64,000 bases of DNA from Faecalicatena contorta. GTDB lineage: Bacteria; Bacillota; Clostridia; Lachnospirales; Lachnospiraceae. The stretch is taken from contig NZ_JAFBIZ010000002.1 in the NCBI RefSeq assembly GCF_021531995.1, positions 1 to 64,000 on the forward strand. The letters are read 5' to 3'. Within the stretch, counting starts at the first letter, position 1. The number at the start of each line of letters is the position of its first letter. Below are positions 36,241 to 43,793 of the stretch, piece by piece. The notes under the pieces are model-generated. The model was not told where the DNA came from. It saw only the letters and a program-made list of their open reading frames with translations, and made no database searches. The position numbers and the translations under genes were made by a program.

Positions 36241-37872
36241 TTATCTGTTTTGGCATCTTCCATCCGCTCCAAACTCATAAGATACTCCCTCTATTGTCTG
36301 AATCCCCGTTGTCATCGCCCCGTTTGCATACAGATAATAGGTTCCATCATCCAGTATCAGCCAGCCGGTCATCATCTTTCCATCTGTGTCCAGGTAATAC
36401 CATTTGCCGGATGACTTGATCCAGCCGGTTGCCATTGCCCCGGAGGTTCTGAAATAATACCAGATTCCGTCTATCTTCCTCCAGTCGGTAACCATCGCTC
36501 CGTTTTCATCGCAATAATATGTAATCCCGTCTACCGGATTCCAGCCCGTAACCATTGCCCCGTCAGCTCCCAGATAGTACCATTTACCGGACGACTTGAT
36601 CCAGCCCGTGATCATTGCCCCGTCAGCTCCCAGATAATACCATTTACCGGACGACTTGATCCAGCCCGTGACCATCGCGCCGGAACTATTAAAGTAATAC
36701 CAGATTGCATCAATCTGTTTCCATCCAGTAGCCATCATACCATTTTCTGACAGATAATACCAGATTCCATTTTGCCGGATCCAGCCCGTGGCCATGTATC
36801 CCCGGCTGTCAAACCAATACCAGCTTCCTCCGATTTTTTCCCATTTATTTGCAGGATATCCGCCTTTCAGATACTGGTACCACAAGCCGGTTCCATCTTC
36901 TCTCCAGATACCGGTTCGATAATAATATCCGGATACAGCCTCGCTTCTCGGTGTGATCACATCGGTATAATCTACATACCCAAAATCAATATCCACATTG
37001 CCGTAGATACCATTCACGCGTCCTGTACTGCAGCACTGCCAGATATCTCTGGAAATCGAATCATCATATGTATAGCTGTATCTTGCAATCCACCGTGTCA
37101 CATCCGGCATCTGATTCATGTCGATATTGTTCGTATACCAGTATTCGTTACAATAAAGCATCGGCGTATATCCTGCCAGACGGATCTCATCACAGAATGC
37201 TTTCGCGATCTTTCCGATCTGCGTCTTTCCGAGTCCGATCAGTGAAGAATCTTCAAGATCAATAACAACCGGATATGATACCGTATATCCGGACAGATTT
37301 TTAATTACGAATTGTGCATCCAGAATCGCCTGACTCTCACTCTTGGCCATACTGTAATAATAGACTCCGACCGGAAGCCCGACCTGATTCGCACTTTTTA
37401 TATTCTTCTGATAATAAGTATCCAGTTTCTGACTTCCATATCCAAGCCGGATAAAGGCATATTCTATCCCATCATTCTTTACAGCCTGCCAATTGATGTC
37501 TCCCTGCCACTGTGATACATCAATCCCCTTGATGGTTCCCTCTTCATGGCTGTTATCCTCTACCAGATATCCATTTGCATCAAAATAATACCACAGACCA
37601 TCTATTTTTCTCCATGAACTGACCGGATAACTGCCGTCACTATACTCATACCACTTTCCCGTTTCATTTTCTTTCCAGCCTGCCAGGGATCTTGCCTTCC
37701 CTGCATCTGCTGCCACTTTTCCGTCTGTATCCTCAACCTCTTTTCCCAGAGACGATCCCGCCGTCTGCGTTTCCATCTGTGCATTTACCCTCAATGTAAC
37801 AGCTCCCATCAAAAAGAAACAGAAAAAAAGACCGCCAAGAGTTTTCCATATTATCCGCTTTACGTTCTTCAT
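36241..37872 (-). CDS. GH25 muramidase (lysozyme) with choline-binding-type repeats
   Basis: A 543-residue secreted protein. A signal peptide is followed by one wall-binding repeat and then a GH25 domain (about 110-310): IKGIDVSQWQGDINWQAVK, YAFIRLGYGS, GVYYYSMAKSESQA, VVIDLEDSS with the catalytic acids, YTPMLYCNEYWY and IWQCCSTGRVNGI with DIDFGYVDY. The rest (about 320-540) is repeats. GH25 enzymes cut the glycan backbone of peptidoglycan. The layout matches phage and pneumococcal choline-binding lysozymes (Cpl-1 class) except for the extra repeat at the front. AAGGGG precedes the ATG. It is 36 bp downstream of the esterase gene. Confidence 0.94.
   Translation of the reverse strand: MKNVKRIIWKTLGGLFFCFFLMGAVTLRVNAQMETQTAGSSLGKEVEDTDGKVAADAGKARSLAGWKENETGKWYEYSDGSYPVSSWRKIDGLWYYFDANGYLVEDNSHEEGTIKGIDVSQWQGDINWQAVKNDGIEYAFIRLGYGSQKLDTYYQKNIKSANQVGLPVGVYYYSMAKSESQAILDAQFVIKNLSGYTVSYPVVIDLEDSSLIGLGKTQIGKIAKAFCDEIRLAGYTPMLYCNEYWYTNNIDMNQMPDVTRWIARYSYTYDDSISRDIWQCCSTGRVNGIYGNVDIDFGYVDYTDVITPRSEAVSGYYYRTGIWREDGTGLWYQYLKGGYPANKWEKIGGSWYWFDSRGYMATGWIRQNGIWYYLSENGMMATGWKQIDAIWYYFNSSGAMVTGWIKSSGKWYYLGADGAMITGWIKSSGKWYYLGADGAMVTGWNPVDGITYYCDENGAMVTDWRKIDGIWYYFRTSGAMATGWIKSSGKWYYLDTDGKMMTGWLILDDGTYYLYANGAMTTGIQTIEGVSYEFGADGRCQNR
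36541..36660 (-). repeat. Two nearly identical 60-bp wall-repeat units
   Basis: The 60-bp blocks 36541-36600 and 36601-36660 differ at only three positions, while other repeat units in the same gene differ much more. Each encodes one 20-residue unit. This indicates a recent in-frame unit duplication. Confidence 0.9.
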
Positions 37873-37908
37873 GATTACCCCTTTCTTTTCTGGAAATAAA
37901 ATGTGTCA

Positions 37909-40143
37909 CTATGCTTTATCCGGAATCCATGCGCCTGATACATCCAGATAAAATCCATTAATCCACACATCATATGCCATCACTCCGTCCGAATAAAAGT
38001 AATAATAGTTTCCGTCGATATAGTTCCAGTCTTTTGCCATCGCCCCGTTCTTCTGAAAGTAATACGTCTTCCCATTCCACGGAAACCATCCGGTCATCAT
38101 CCTTCCGGACTCATCAAAATAATACCAGCATTGATTAATCATCTTCCAACCGTTGCAATACATCTCCCCGGATTCCAGCAGATAATACCAGAAGCCATTG
38201 CTTTTCTGCCAGCCAGTCACCATCCAGCCTTCTGAATCAAAATAATAATACTTTCCGTCAATGGATTCCCAGCCGGATCTGGTATAGCTCCCATCTCCAT
38301 GCCGATACCACCATCTGCCACCGGATAACAGCCATTCGTTCTTCGCCGCATTCGGTATCCATACTCCAGAGGCATCTACATAGCTGTTTCCGATCCATGT
38401 GCCGGAAGCCATGATACCACTGTCATACATATAATACCACTTACCACCGATCTTCTGCCAGCCGGTCACCATCCAGCCATTCTCATCAAAATAATACCAG
38501 TGCCGGCTCAGATATTTCCAGCAGCTTACACTCAGTGTTCCATCCGCTGTATAGTAGCTCCAGTGTCCTTCATTTCTCACCCAGCCGGATGGAATATATC
38601 CCGGTATCACAGCACCGTCTTCTCCCAGATATACCCCTTCCATCATCGTATTTTTCTGCATGACTCCAGACTCATCAAAATAATATCTTTTGCCGTTCAA
38701 TGTCTTCCAGCCGATGCAAAGTCTTCTGGTATAAGGTTCCGCATAATACCAGTTATCGTTCTCCTGGATCCATCCGGTCTGGCTCAGTCCTCCATACCGG
38801 TCAAAATAAAACCATCTGCCGGCTGCCTCATGCGCTCCCTGTGGAAGCGTCCGGCCATTCTTATCAAAATAATACCAGGTGCCATCGATTCGCTGCCATC
38901 CCGGTGTCAGTTCTGTATATTCTGTCTGTATTCCCTCTGCTGTAAACGTGGCAATGACCGAAGCAGAATCAGAATTGGTCGCATACATCTGTGCATCCGG
39001 AAGGCAGGATCTTTCACGTATACTGATACTGTCTATGCTGTTGGTAACCACCACGGTTTCCGGATTCAGAGAAGTCAGGAAATACGTAGTATTATTATAG
39101 TCTATCGCATGGTGGCACATTTTCATCAGATCCAGCGTAATTGTGGTTCCTGTGTTCGGCCATGCCTCATTGATCATATCATTGATTCCCTGCAGTGCAA
39201 AAATATCCTCCAACAGTTCTTCTTTATAGCCTTCCATCATCTCCTCTGCCTGGTCGGAACGATCATCCGGATTATCCCTTATATCATCATCCGGCTGCTC
39301 CTCGGTTCCATTCTCTTCTATATCCGGAACCGGATCCTGATTCGAATTGGTGTCTTCCAGCTCATCGATCAACTGAAGTGCAATCTTAATACTGTCACCG
39401 TCCGTCGGTTCCAGATCTGAAGTCAGCAGCGCAACCCTTCCATAAGCTTCCACTTTTACAACCAGGCTGTTAAGATTCTCACTTGATACCGGAACAATAT
39501 TACCCTCTTCATCGCGAAACCTCTCATAATTCATGATATCAATTGACATATCACCCATAGTGAAGGACCGTTCATTCGCATGCTCCTCCAGATCCAGATC
39601 TGTAATAATCTCGGCACCGGTCTCTTTTGCGGCATGAATCAGGCAATCATATACATATTGATTATCCCACAGGCGATACTCCTTTGCATCCGATACATAA
39701 TAAGGATCATTTTTATCTCGCCCATGTGCATCCAGCATATAAGAGTCATCATATCTTCCAATATATAATCTGTCTGTCGGAAAATGCCTGAGTATCTCAT
39801 CCCCTGACCCGATATGGTCACTGTGAGCATGTGTCGCAATATAAAAATCCAGCTTTTTTACTCCCAGCTGTTCCAGATAATGAATTACCTGCTGCTCATA
39901 TCCCAAATTTGTCGTCACGCCATACCGAAGCGGATAATCTGTGCCGTCCGGATAATCCCAGTCCTCACCAGAATCCACCATGCCATAATGTCCGTTACTT
40001 TCCAACAGTATGGCATCCGTAGCACTGTTCAGTGATATAAAGTGAATCCGAGTCTCCTCTCCGGCTGCTTCCACTTGCCTGGAATTGCACAGAAAAAGAA
40101 TTGCCATCATCATCAAAAGCACATATCGCTTTCTACAATTCAT
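37909..40143 (-). CDS. pce: Pce/CbpE-like phosphorylcholine esterase with choline-binding-type repeats
   Basis: A 744-residue secreted metallo-beta-lactamase-fold enzyme. After the signal peptide, RIHFISLNSATDAILLESNG and MVDSGEDWDYPDGTDYP match the start of pneumococcal phosphorylcholine esterase Pce (CbpE) as I know it. ATHAHSDHIG (His105, His107, Asp109, His110), LTSDLEPTD (Asp243) and MKMCHHAIDYN (His344/345) would bind the two zinc ions. An acidic low-complexity insert (about 260-305) splits the domain and is not expected in Pce. Wall-binding repeats fill about 405-744. Pce removes phosphocholine from wall teichoic acid ends. ATG 40143 is chosen on AAGAGG spacing. Other beta-lactamase-fold hydrolases are possible, but the tag and context fit Pce best. 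Confidence 0.85.
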   Translation of the reverse strand: MNCRKRYVLLMMMAILFLCNSRQVEAAGEETRIHFISLNSATDAILLESNGHYGMVDSGEDWDYPDGTDYPLRYGVTTNLGYEQQVIHYLEQLGVKKLDFYIATHAHSDHIGSGDEILRHFPTDRLYIGRYDDSYMLDAHGRDKNDPYYVSDAKEYRLWDNQYVYDCLIHAAKETGAEIITDLDLEEHANERSFTMGDMSIDIMNYERFRDEEGNIVPVSSENLNSLVVKVEAYGRVALLTSDLEPTDGDSIKIALQLIDELEDTNSNQDPVPDIEENGTEEQPDDDIRDNPDDRSDQAEEMMEGYKEELLEDIFALQGINDMINEAWPNTGTTITLDLMKMCHHAIDYNNTTYFLTSLNPETVVVTNSIDSISIRERSCLPDAQMYATNSDSASVIATFTAEGIQTEYTELTPGWQRIDGTWYYFDKNGRTLPQGAHEAAGRWFYFDRYGGLSQTGWIQENDNWYYAEPYTRRLCIGWKTLNGKRYYFDESGVMQKNTMMEGVYLGEDGAVIPGYIPSGWVRNEGHWSYYTADGTLSVSCWKYLSRHWYYFDENGWMVTGWQKIGGKWYYMYDSGIMASGTWIGNSYVDASGVWIPNAAKNEWLLSGGRWWYRHGDGSYTRSGWESIDGKYYYFDSEGWMVTGWQKSNGFWYYLLESGEMYCNGWKMINQCWYYFDESGRMMTGWFPWNGKTYYFQKNGAMAKDWNYIDGNYYYFYSDGVMAYDVWINGFYLDVSGAWIPDKA

Positions 40144-40162
40144 AAAAATACCTCTTTTATCC

Positions 40163-40190
40163 ATTATATTCTAGCCTGTATTATTGCAAA
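40163..40190 (-). promoter_or_regulatory. Sigma-A type promoter for the esterase gene
   Basis: On the minus strand TTTGCA (40185-40190), a 16-bp spacer and TATAAT (40163-40168) lie 20 bp upstream of the ATG at 40143. The whole interval 40144-40575 (432 bp) has no gene; it holds this promoter, two terminator-type hairpins and a 52-bp-period repeat. Confidence 0.55.
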
Positions 40191-40313
40191 AAAACAAAAA
40201 TTATTCAAGCAAGACAGTGCGAAAAAGTAATATTTCATTTCAAAAATCTAACCTTTTAAGATCCATGTTACGGACTGCCGAATCTTTTCCGAACGGAAAA
40301 AGCTTAGCCGATC

Positions 40314-40349
40314 AAAAAAATCAGGTCCGGTTTTGACCTGTTCAAAACC
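40314..40349 (-). promoter_or_regulatory. Terminator hairpin overlapping an alternative hairpin (possible attenuator)
   Basis: On the minus strand a 6-bp stem (40322-40327 and 40335-40340) is followed by seven T (40314-40320), a typical short terminator. Just upstream, an 8-bp inverted repeat (40342-40349 and 40329-40336) with a 5-nt loop shares bases with the terminator stem, so the two cannot form together. This is the geometry of an attenuator, though it could also be a simple second terminator after the transglutaminase gene. Confidence 0.5.
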
Positions 40350-40365
40350 AGTCTTTGTAAGAAGA

Positions 40366-40485
40366 ACCATCAAAAAATCAAATATCAATTCTATACATGA
40401 AGTTTTTCTTGAAATTTACCATCAAAATATCCGATATCAATTCTATGTATGAAAAAGAATTGAAAAAATACCATCAAGATATCAA
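40366..40485 (-). repeat. Three direct repeats at an exact 52-bp period
   Basis: A motif beginning ACCATCAA (plus-strand reading) starts at 40366, 40418 and 40470, exactly 52 bp apart. Copies one and two match at 31 of 36 positions (40366-40401 against 40418-40453); the third is partial. Each copy includes an AT-rich GATATCAA-like core. It is non-coding and upstream of the esterase promoter. It could be an array of binding sites or leader RNA elements. Confidence 0.75.
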
Positions 40486-40491
40486 AAGTGA

Positions 40492-40529
40492 AGGATCGCC
40501 GAAACCGGCAATGCCGGTTCTGCGATCCT
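40492..40529 (-). terminator. Long two-part hairpin after the transglutaminase-like gene
   Basis: An outer 8-bp stem (40492-40499 and 40522-40529) and an inner 8-bp stem (40503-40510 and 40512-40519) are separated by a small internal loop. It begins 46 bp after the stop codon at 40576. A T-run is weak (TCACTTTTG), so termination may be partial. Confidence 0.65.
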
Positions 40530-40575
40530 GATCATAGACTTATCCTACAGCCTCTCAAAAACATATACTATCCTT

Positions 40576-43512
40576 TTACGGTGTCATACCAGGAACCCAT
40601 TTTCCGGATTCATCCACATAATATCTTCCCTGGTCAACCCATTGTCCTGTTGCCATGACACCATCTTCAAGCAGATAGTAATTGCCTACCCATTTGCCGG
40701 TCACTTTTTTTCCACCGGAAGTAAAGTAATAATAATCTTCACCGATTTTCTGCCAGCCCATTGCCATTGCTCCGCCACTCTTCAGATAATACGTATCTTC
40801 CAGCCATTCTTGTTCGAGCATAATGCCCGTGGACGGTTCAAAGTAATACCAGACACTTCCGATCTTCTGCCAGCCGATCAATCTCGCACCGCTGCTGTTC
40901 AGATAATACCACTTATCATCCAGTTTGAGCCAGCCCGTTGCCATCGCTCCGTCGCTCTCCAGATAGTAGTTACTTCCATTCAGTACCAGCCATTCATGTT
41001 CAAGCATGACCCCGGTTAACGGATTCAGGTAATACCACTTCCCTCCCGAACTGAGCCAGCCGGTCACTCTGACTCCGCTTCCATTCAGATAATACCAGCC
41101 TTCTTCCAGTTCCAGCCAACCTGTTGCCATCGCTCCGCTACTATTCAGATAATACTTCTTTCCTCCCAGTTCCAGCCACTGCTCTTCATACATAATTCCA
41201 GTCTCCGGGTCAAAATAGTACCAGATATTTTTGATTTTCTGCCATCCTTCCATACGATATCCGGAAGCGCTGAAGTAATACCAGCTGCCATCAATCTGCA
41301 TCCAGCAGCTTGTCGGATAAGTTCCGTCCGGATTCTCATACCACCAGCCTTTGGAATTCTGTTTCCACTCACTGCCCGGGAGTTTCGGAATACTCTGAAT
41401 CTCTTCATCGCCACATTTGCTGCACACACGTTTCTTATATCCTTCTTCCGCAGTCGTTGCTTCTTTTACCGTCTGCCATTCCCCATATGCATGTCCTGTT
41501 GCAGAAATCGTTTCCGTTCTGGTGATTCCGCAGTCCCTGCACGTGAAAGTCTTTTCACCGTCCGCCGTACACGTCGCTTCTTCGGTCACCTTTCCACTGT
41601 CCCAGCTGTGTTCCTTCATCGGAATCTCTCTTGCCGAGTTCTCCTTCACTTCATCACACACGCTGCAGTGGATGCTCTCGCTTCCCACTGCCGTACATGT
41701 CGCTTCCTGATCTATGGTATATTCCTCATTCCAGATATGACCGGTCGCTTCGATCTTTTCTATCCGGGTCTTTTTGCAGACTGTACAGGTATAGGTCTTT
41801 TCGCCGTCCGCCGTACACGTTGCTTCCGTAGTCACCCTTCCACTGTCCCAGCTGTGTTCTTTCATCGGAATCTCTCTTGCCGAGTTTTCCTTCACTTCAT
41901 CACATACGCTGCAGTGGATGCTTTCGCTTCCGGCTTCGGTACACGTCGCTTCCTGATCTATGGTATATTCCTCACTCCATGCATGAGACACTGTCAGATC
42001 ATACAGCCTGGATCTTGCAATGATCTCTCCATCAGAAACTGCCGCAACAGAATATCGCAATACCCATTCATGACCTTCCAGCACTTCCGGCTCACAGTCA
42101 CTTCTGATATCATCCCAGGAATACAAGAAACTGCATTTGGCAGAAGTTCCGATCAGATCTCCCCATACCGGCGTCCCGTCTTCCATTGCTTCTGCAACGC
42201 TGATGTGGTAACTGTCTGCCCCGTCTACAGCACCCCAGGTGATTTCTGCCCCGTTTTCTGTAAGTACTGCTTTTATGCTGGTAACTTCAGGTAATTCTGT
42301 AACATTTACTGTACACTGTGCCAGTCTTCCGGCGGCCTTGGCCGTAATCACTGCCTGGCCGACCCCGACAGCTGTCACGGTTCCCTGTCCGTCTACGACA
42401 GCCACCGTCTCATTACTGCTGCTCCATGTAACGCTCTCTCCTTCTCCGGAACCATCCGGTTCTATCGCTACCGCCAACGTATCGATATCTCCTGTCCGTA
42501 ATTCAAGAGCCGTTCTTTCCAGTGTCATTCCGGTTACTGCATAGGCCGTATCCGCAAGCGCATAGGAACTTAAAAATGCACTCTCCGGTGTGTGTCCACT
42601 AAAATCAGAGGTTCCTTTCAAAAAATAACGGTAAGTTTTATTGCCCGCATCCCAGGTAGAATCCAGATAATAATATCTGGAGCCCAGTTTCACAATATTC
42701 CATCCATGCGCTCCCCCGCCTCCGGTGCCGGAGACCAGTCGTGTATCCACCCCTGCATCTTCCATCATCCGGTAGACCAGAGCCGCATATCCCTGGCAGA
42801 CTGCCGTCTTATGAATCAGTGCCGCATATGCGGTATATTTCAGCTTATATGTATCATCATCCAGATTGTCATAATCATAGGTAACATTGCTGCAGATATA
42901 GTCGTAGATCTTTTTTACTTTGTCATAATCCGCCATACCGGCATCCCTGACTCCAAGTTCTGCCAGAAGCGATGTCAGTGCTGCATCCAATTCCGCTTCC
43001 TGCTCTGCAGTCGTATAATACGTCATGTTAATCGTATATGTATAGTACCACATCCCCTGAGAGGAAGAATAAGAAATACTGGCTTTGTATCCCGCATAGG
43101 TCCAGCGGAGATAATCCCCTGCATGCGAATCCTCCGTTTCTGCCATTGCCAGTTCTACCCAGCTTTTCAGCTTCGTATTATCATATTCCTGTTCGGACTT
43201 ATAATATACAGTAATGATACTTTCCCGCTGAATCATATTTTCACGAATGATAGATGCAATATTCTGAACACTTTCATCCGTCTCGTATTCCGGTTCTGCA
43301 TATGTCGCGATTCCATTTTCTGCAGTGGCCGTCAGATCCTCTTCGCTGACCACATCCTGATAAATGGGGTTGACATACGTCTCCTCTACAGTCCCTGCCC
43401 GTGATTCATCCGGCTCTGCCGCATGCACCACGAACTGTCTTGTCATCCCCCACCAGCTGCCTAATATGAACATCACAGTTACAAGCAGCAGCGCCAACAC
43501 TCTCTTTCTCAT
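40576..43512 (-). CDS. Transglutaminase-like surface protein with Ig-like domain, CxxC repeats and choline-binding-type repeats
   Basis: A 978-residue secreted protein. A signal peptide leads to an N-terminal region and a transglutaminase-like fold (about 140-310). Its catalytic set is visible: Cys in TAVCQGYAALVYRMMEDAGV, His in GGAHGWNIVKLG and Asp in YYLDSTWDAG. A Big_2-type Ig-like domain follows (LELRTGDIDTLAVAIEPDG to TAKAAGRLAQCTVNVTE, about 335-410) and then a fibronectin-like stretch. Next come CxxC-containing repeats (IHCSVCDEVKENSAREIPMK; YTCTVCKKTR) and about 300 residues of wall-binding repeats. The active site may be a protease, a cross-linker or inactive. ATG 43512 is chosen because GGAGG lies 7 nt upstream. 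It has its own promoter with a dyad over the -35 element. Confidence 0.88.
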   Translation of the reverse strand: MRKRVLALLLVTVMFILGSWWGMTRQFVVHAAEPDESRAGTVEETYVNPIYQDVVSEEDLTATAENGIATYAEPEYETDESVQNIASIIRENMIQRESIITVYYKSEQEYDNTKLKSWVELAMAETEDSHAGDYLRWTYAGYKASISYSSSQGMWYYTYTINMTYYTTAEQEAELDAALTSLLAELGVRDAGMADYDKVKKIYDYICSNVTYDYDNLDDDTYKLKYTAYAALIHKTAVCQGYAALVYRMMEDAGVDTRLVSGTGGGGAHGWNIVKLGSRYYYLDSTWDAGNKTYRYFLKGTSDFSGHTPESAFLSSYALADTAYAVTGMTLERTALELRTGDIDTLAVAIEPDGSGEGESVTWSSSNETVAVVDGQGTVTAVGVGQAVITAKAAGRLAQCTVNVTELPEVTSIKAVLTENGAEITWGAVDGADSYHISVAEAMEDGTPVWGDLIGTSAKCSFLYSWDDIRSDCEPEVLEGHEWVLRYSVAAVSDGEIIARSRLYDLTVSHAWSEEYTIDQEATCTEAGSESIHCSVCDEVKENSAREIPMKEHSWDSGRVTTEATCTADGEKTYTCTVCKKTRIEKIEATGHIWNEEYTIDQEATCTAVGSESIHCSVCDEVKENSAREIPMKEHSWDSGKVTEEATCTADGEKTFTCRDCGITRTETISATGHAYGEWQTVKEATTAEEGYKKRVCSKCGDEEIQSIPKLPGSEWKQNSKGWWYENPDGTYPTSCWMQIDGSWYYFSASGYRMEGWQKIKNIWYYFDPETGIMYEEQWLELGGKKYYLNSSGAMATGWLELEEGWYYLNGSGVRVTGWLSSGGKWYYLNPLTGVMLEHEWLVLNGSNYYLESDGAMATGWLKLDDKWYYLNSSGARLIGWQKIGSVWYYFEPSTGIMLEQEWLEDTYYLKSGGAMAMGWQKIGEDYYYFTSGGKKVTGKWVGNYYLLEDGVMATGQWVDQGRYYVDESGKWVPGMTP
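41548..42000 (-). repeat. 246-bp direct repeat encoding CxxC modules
   Basis: Within the transglutaminase-like gene a block recurs at a spacing of 246 bp (for example, identical sequence begins at 41601 and 41847). It encodes an 82-residue unit containing the two CxxC modules. The copies are nearly identical, differing at scattered positions, so the duplication is recent or kept uniform by recombination. Outer limits are approximate. Confidence 0.8.
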
Positions 43513-43550
43513 GATCATTCCTCCATCCTGGTTTTTATTCCACTGCCTCT

Positions 43551-43598
43551 ATTATATCATCTTTTTCCATCCATTCAAGAACGCCTCTGGAGTTCTTG
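43551..43598 (-). promoter_or_regulatory. Promoter with an operator-like dyad for the transglutaminase-like gene
   Basis: On the minus strand TTGAAT (43573-43578), a 16-bp spacer and TATAAT (43551-43556, with TGA before it) form a good promoter 39 bp before the start. A perfect 7-bp inverted repeat, CAAGAAC and GTTCTTG (43576-43582 and 43592-43598), overlaps the -35 element, as a repressor or activator site would. Confidence 0.6.
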
Positions 43599-43712
43599 CC
43601 GCGGCGTAGTTGAATGCAAAGTATTCTTCCACTGGCCACGCCTGTGATCCGCCGGAGGCTTCACATTACAGAAGGGGATTGTCACCCGCTACTGAAATAA
43701 AAATGTTGAAAA

Positions 43713-43751
43713 GGTGTTGCTTCACAACCTTTCCGGTTATAAAGCAACACC
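43713..43751 (-). terminator. Terminator of the large repeat-protein gene
   Basis: A 10-bp stem (43713-43722 and 43742-43751) with a smaller inner stem is followed on the minus strand by TTTTCAACATTTTT. It starts 43 bp after the stop of the gene ending at 43794. Confidence 0.85.
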
Positions 43752-43793
43752 CTGTTCCATTCTTTATTCTCGCAGCATATTCTGTTTTATGTA

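Noticed and set aside
40366-40529. Known riboswitch (c-di-GMP, c-di-AMP or similar) before the esterase gene
   Set aside because: None of the conserved core sequences I know for those classes is present; only repeats and hairpins are seen.
43576-43598. LexA/SOS box
   Set aside because: The GAAC and GTTC half-sites are 9 bp apart; the firmicute LexA site needs 4.
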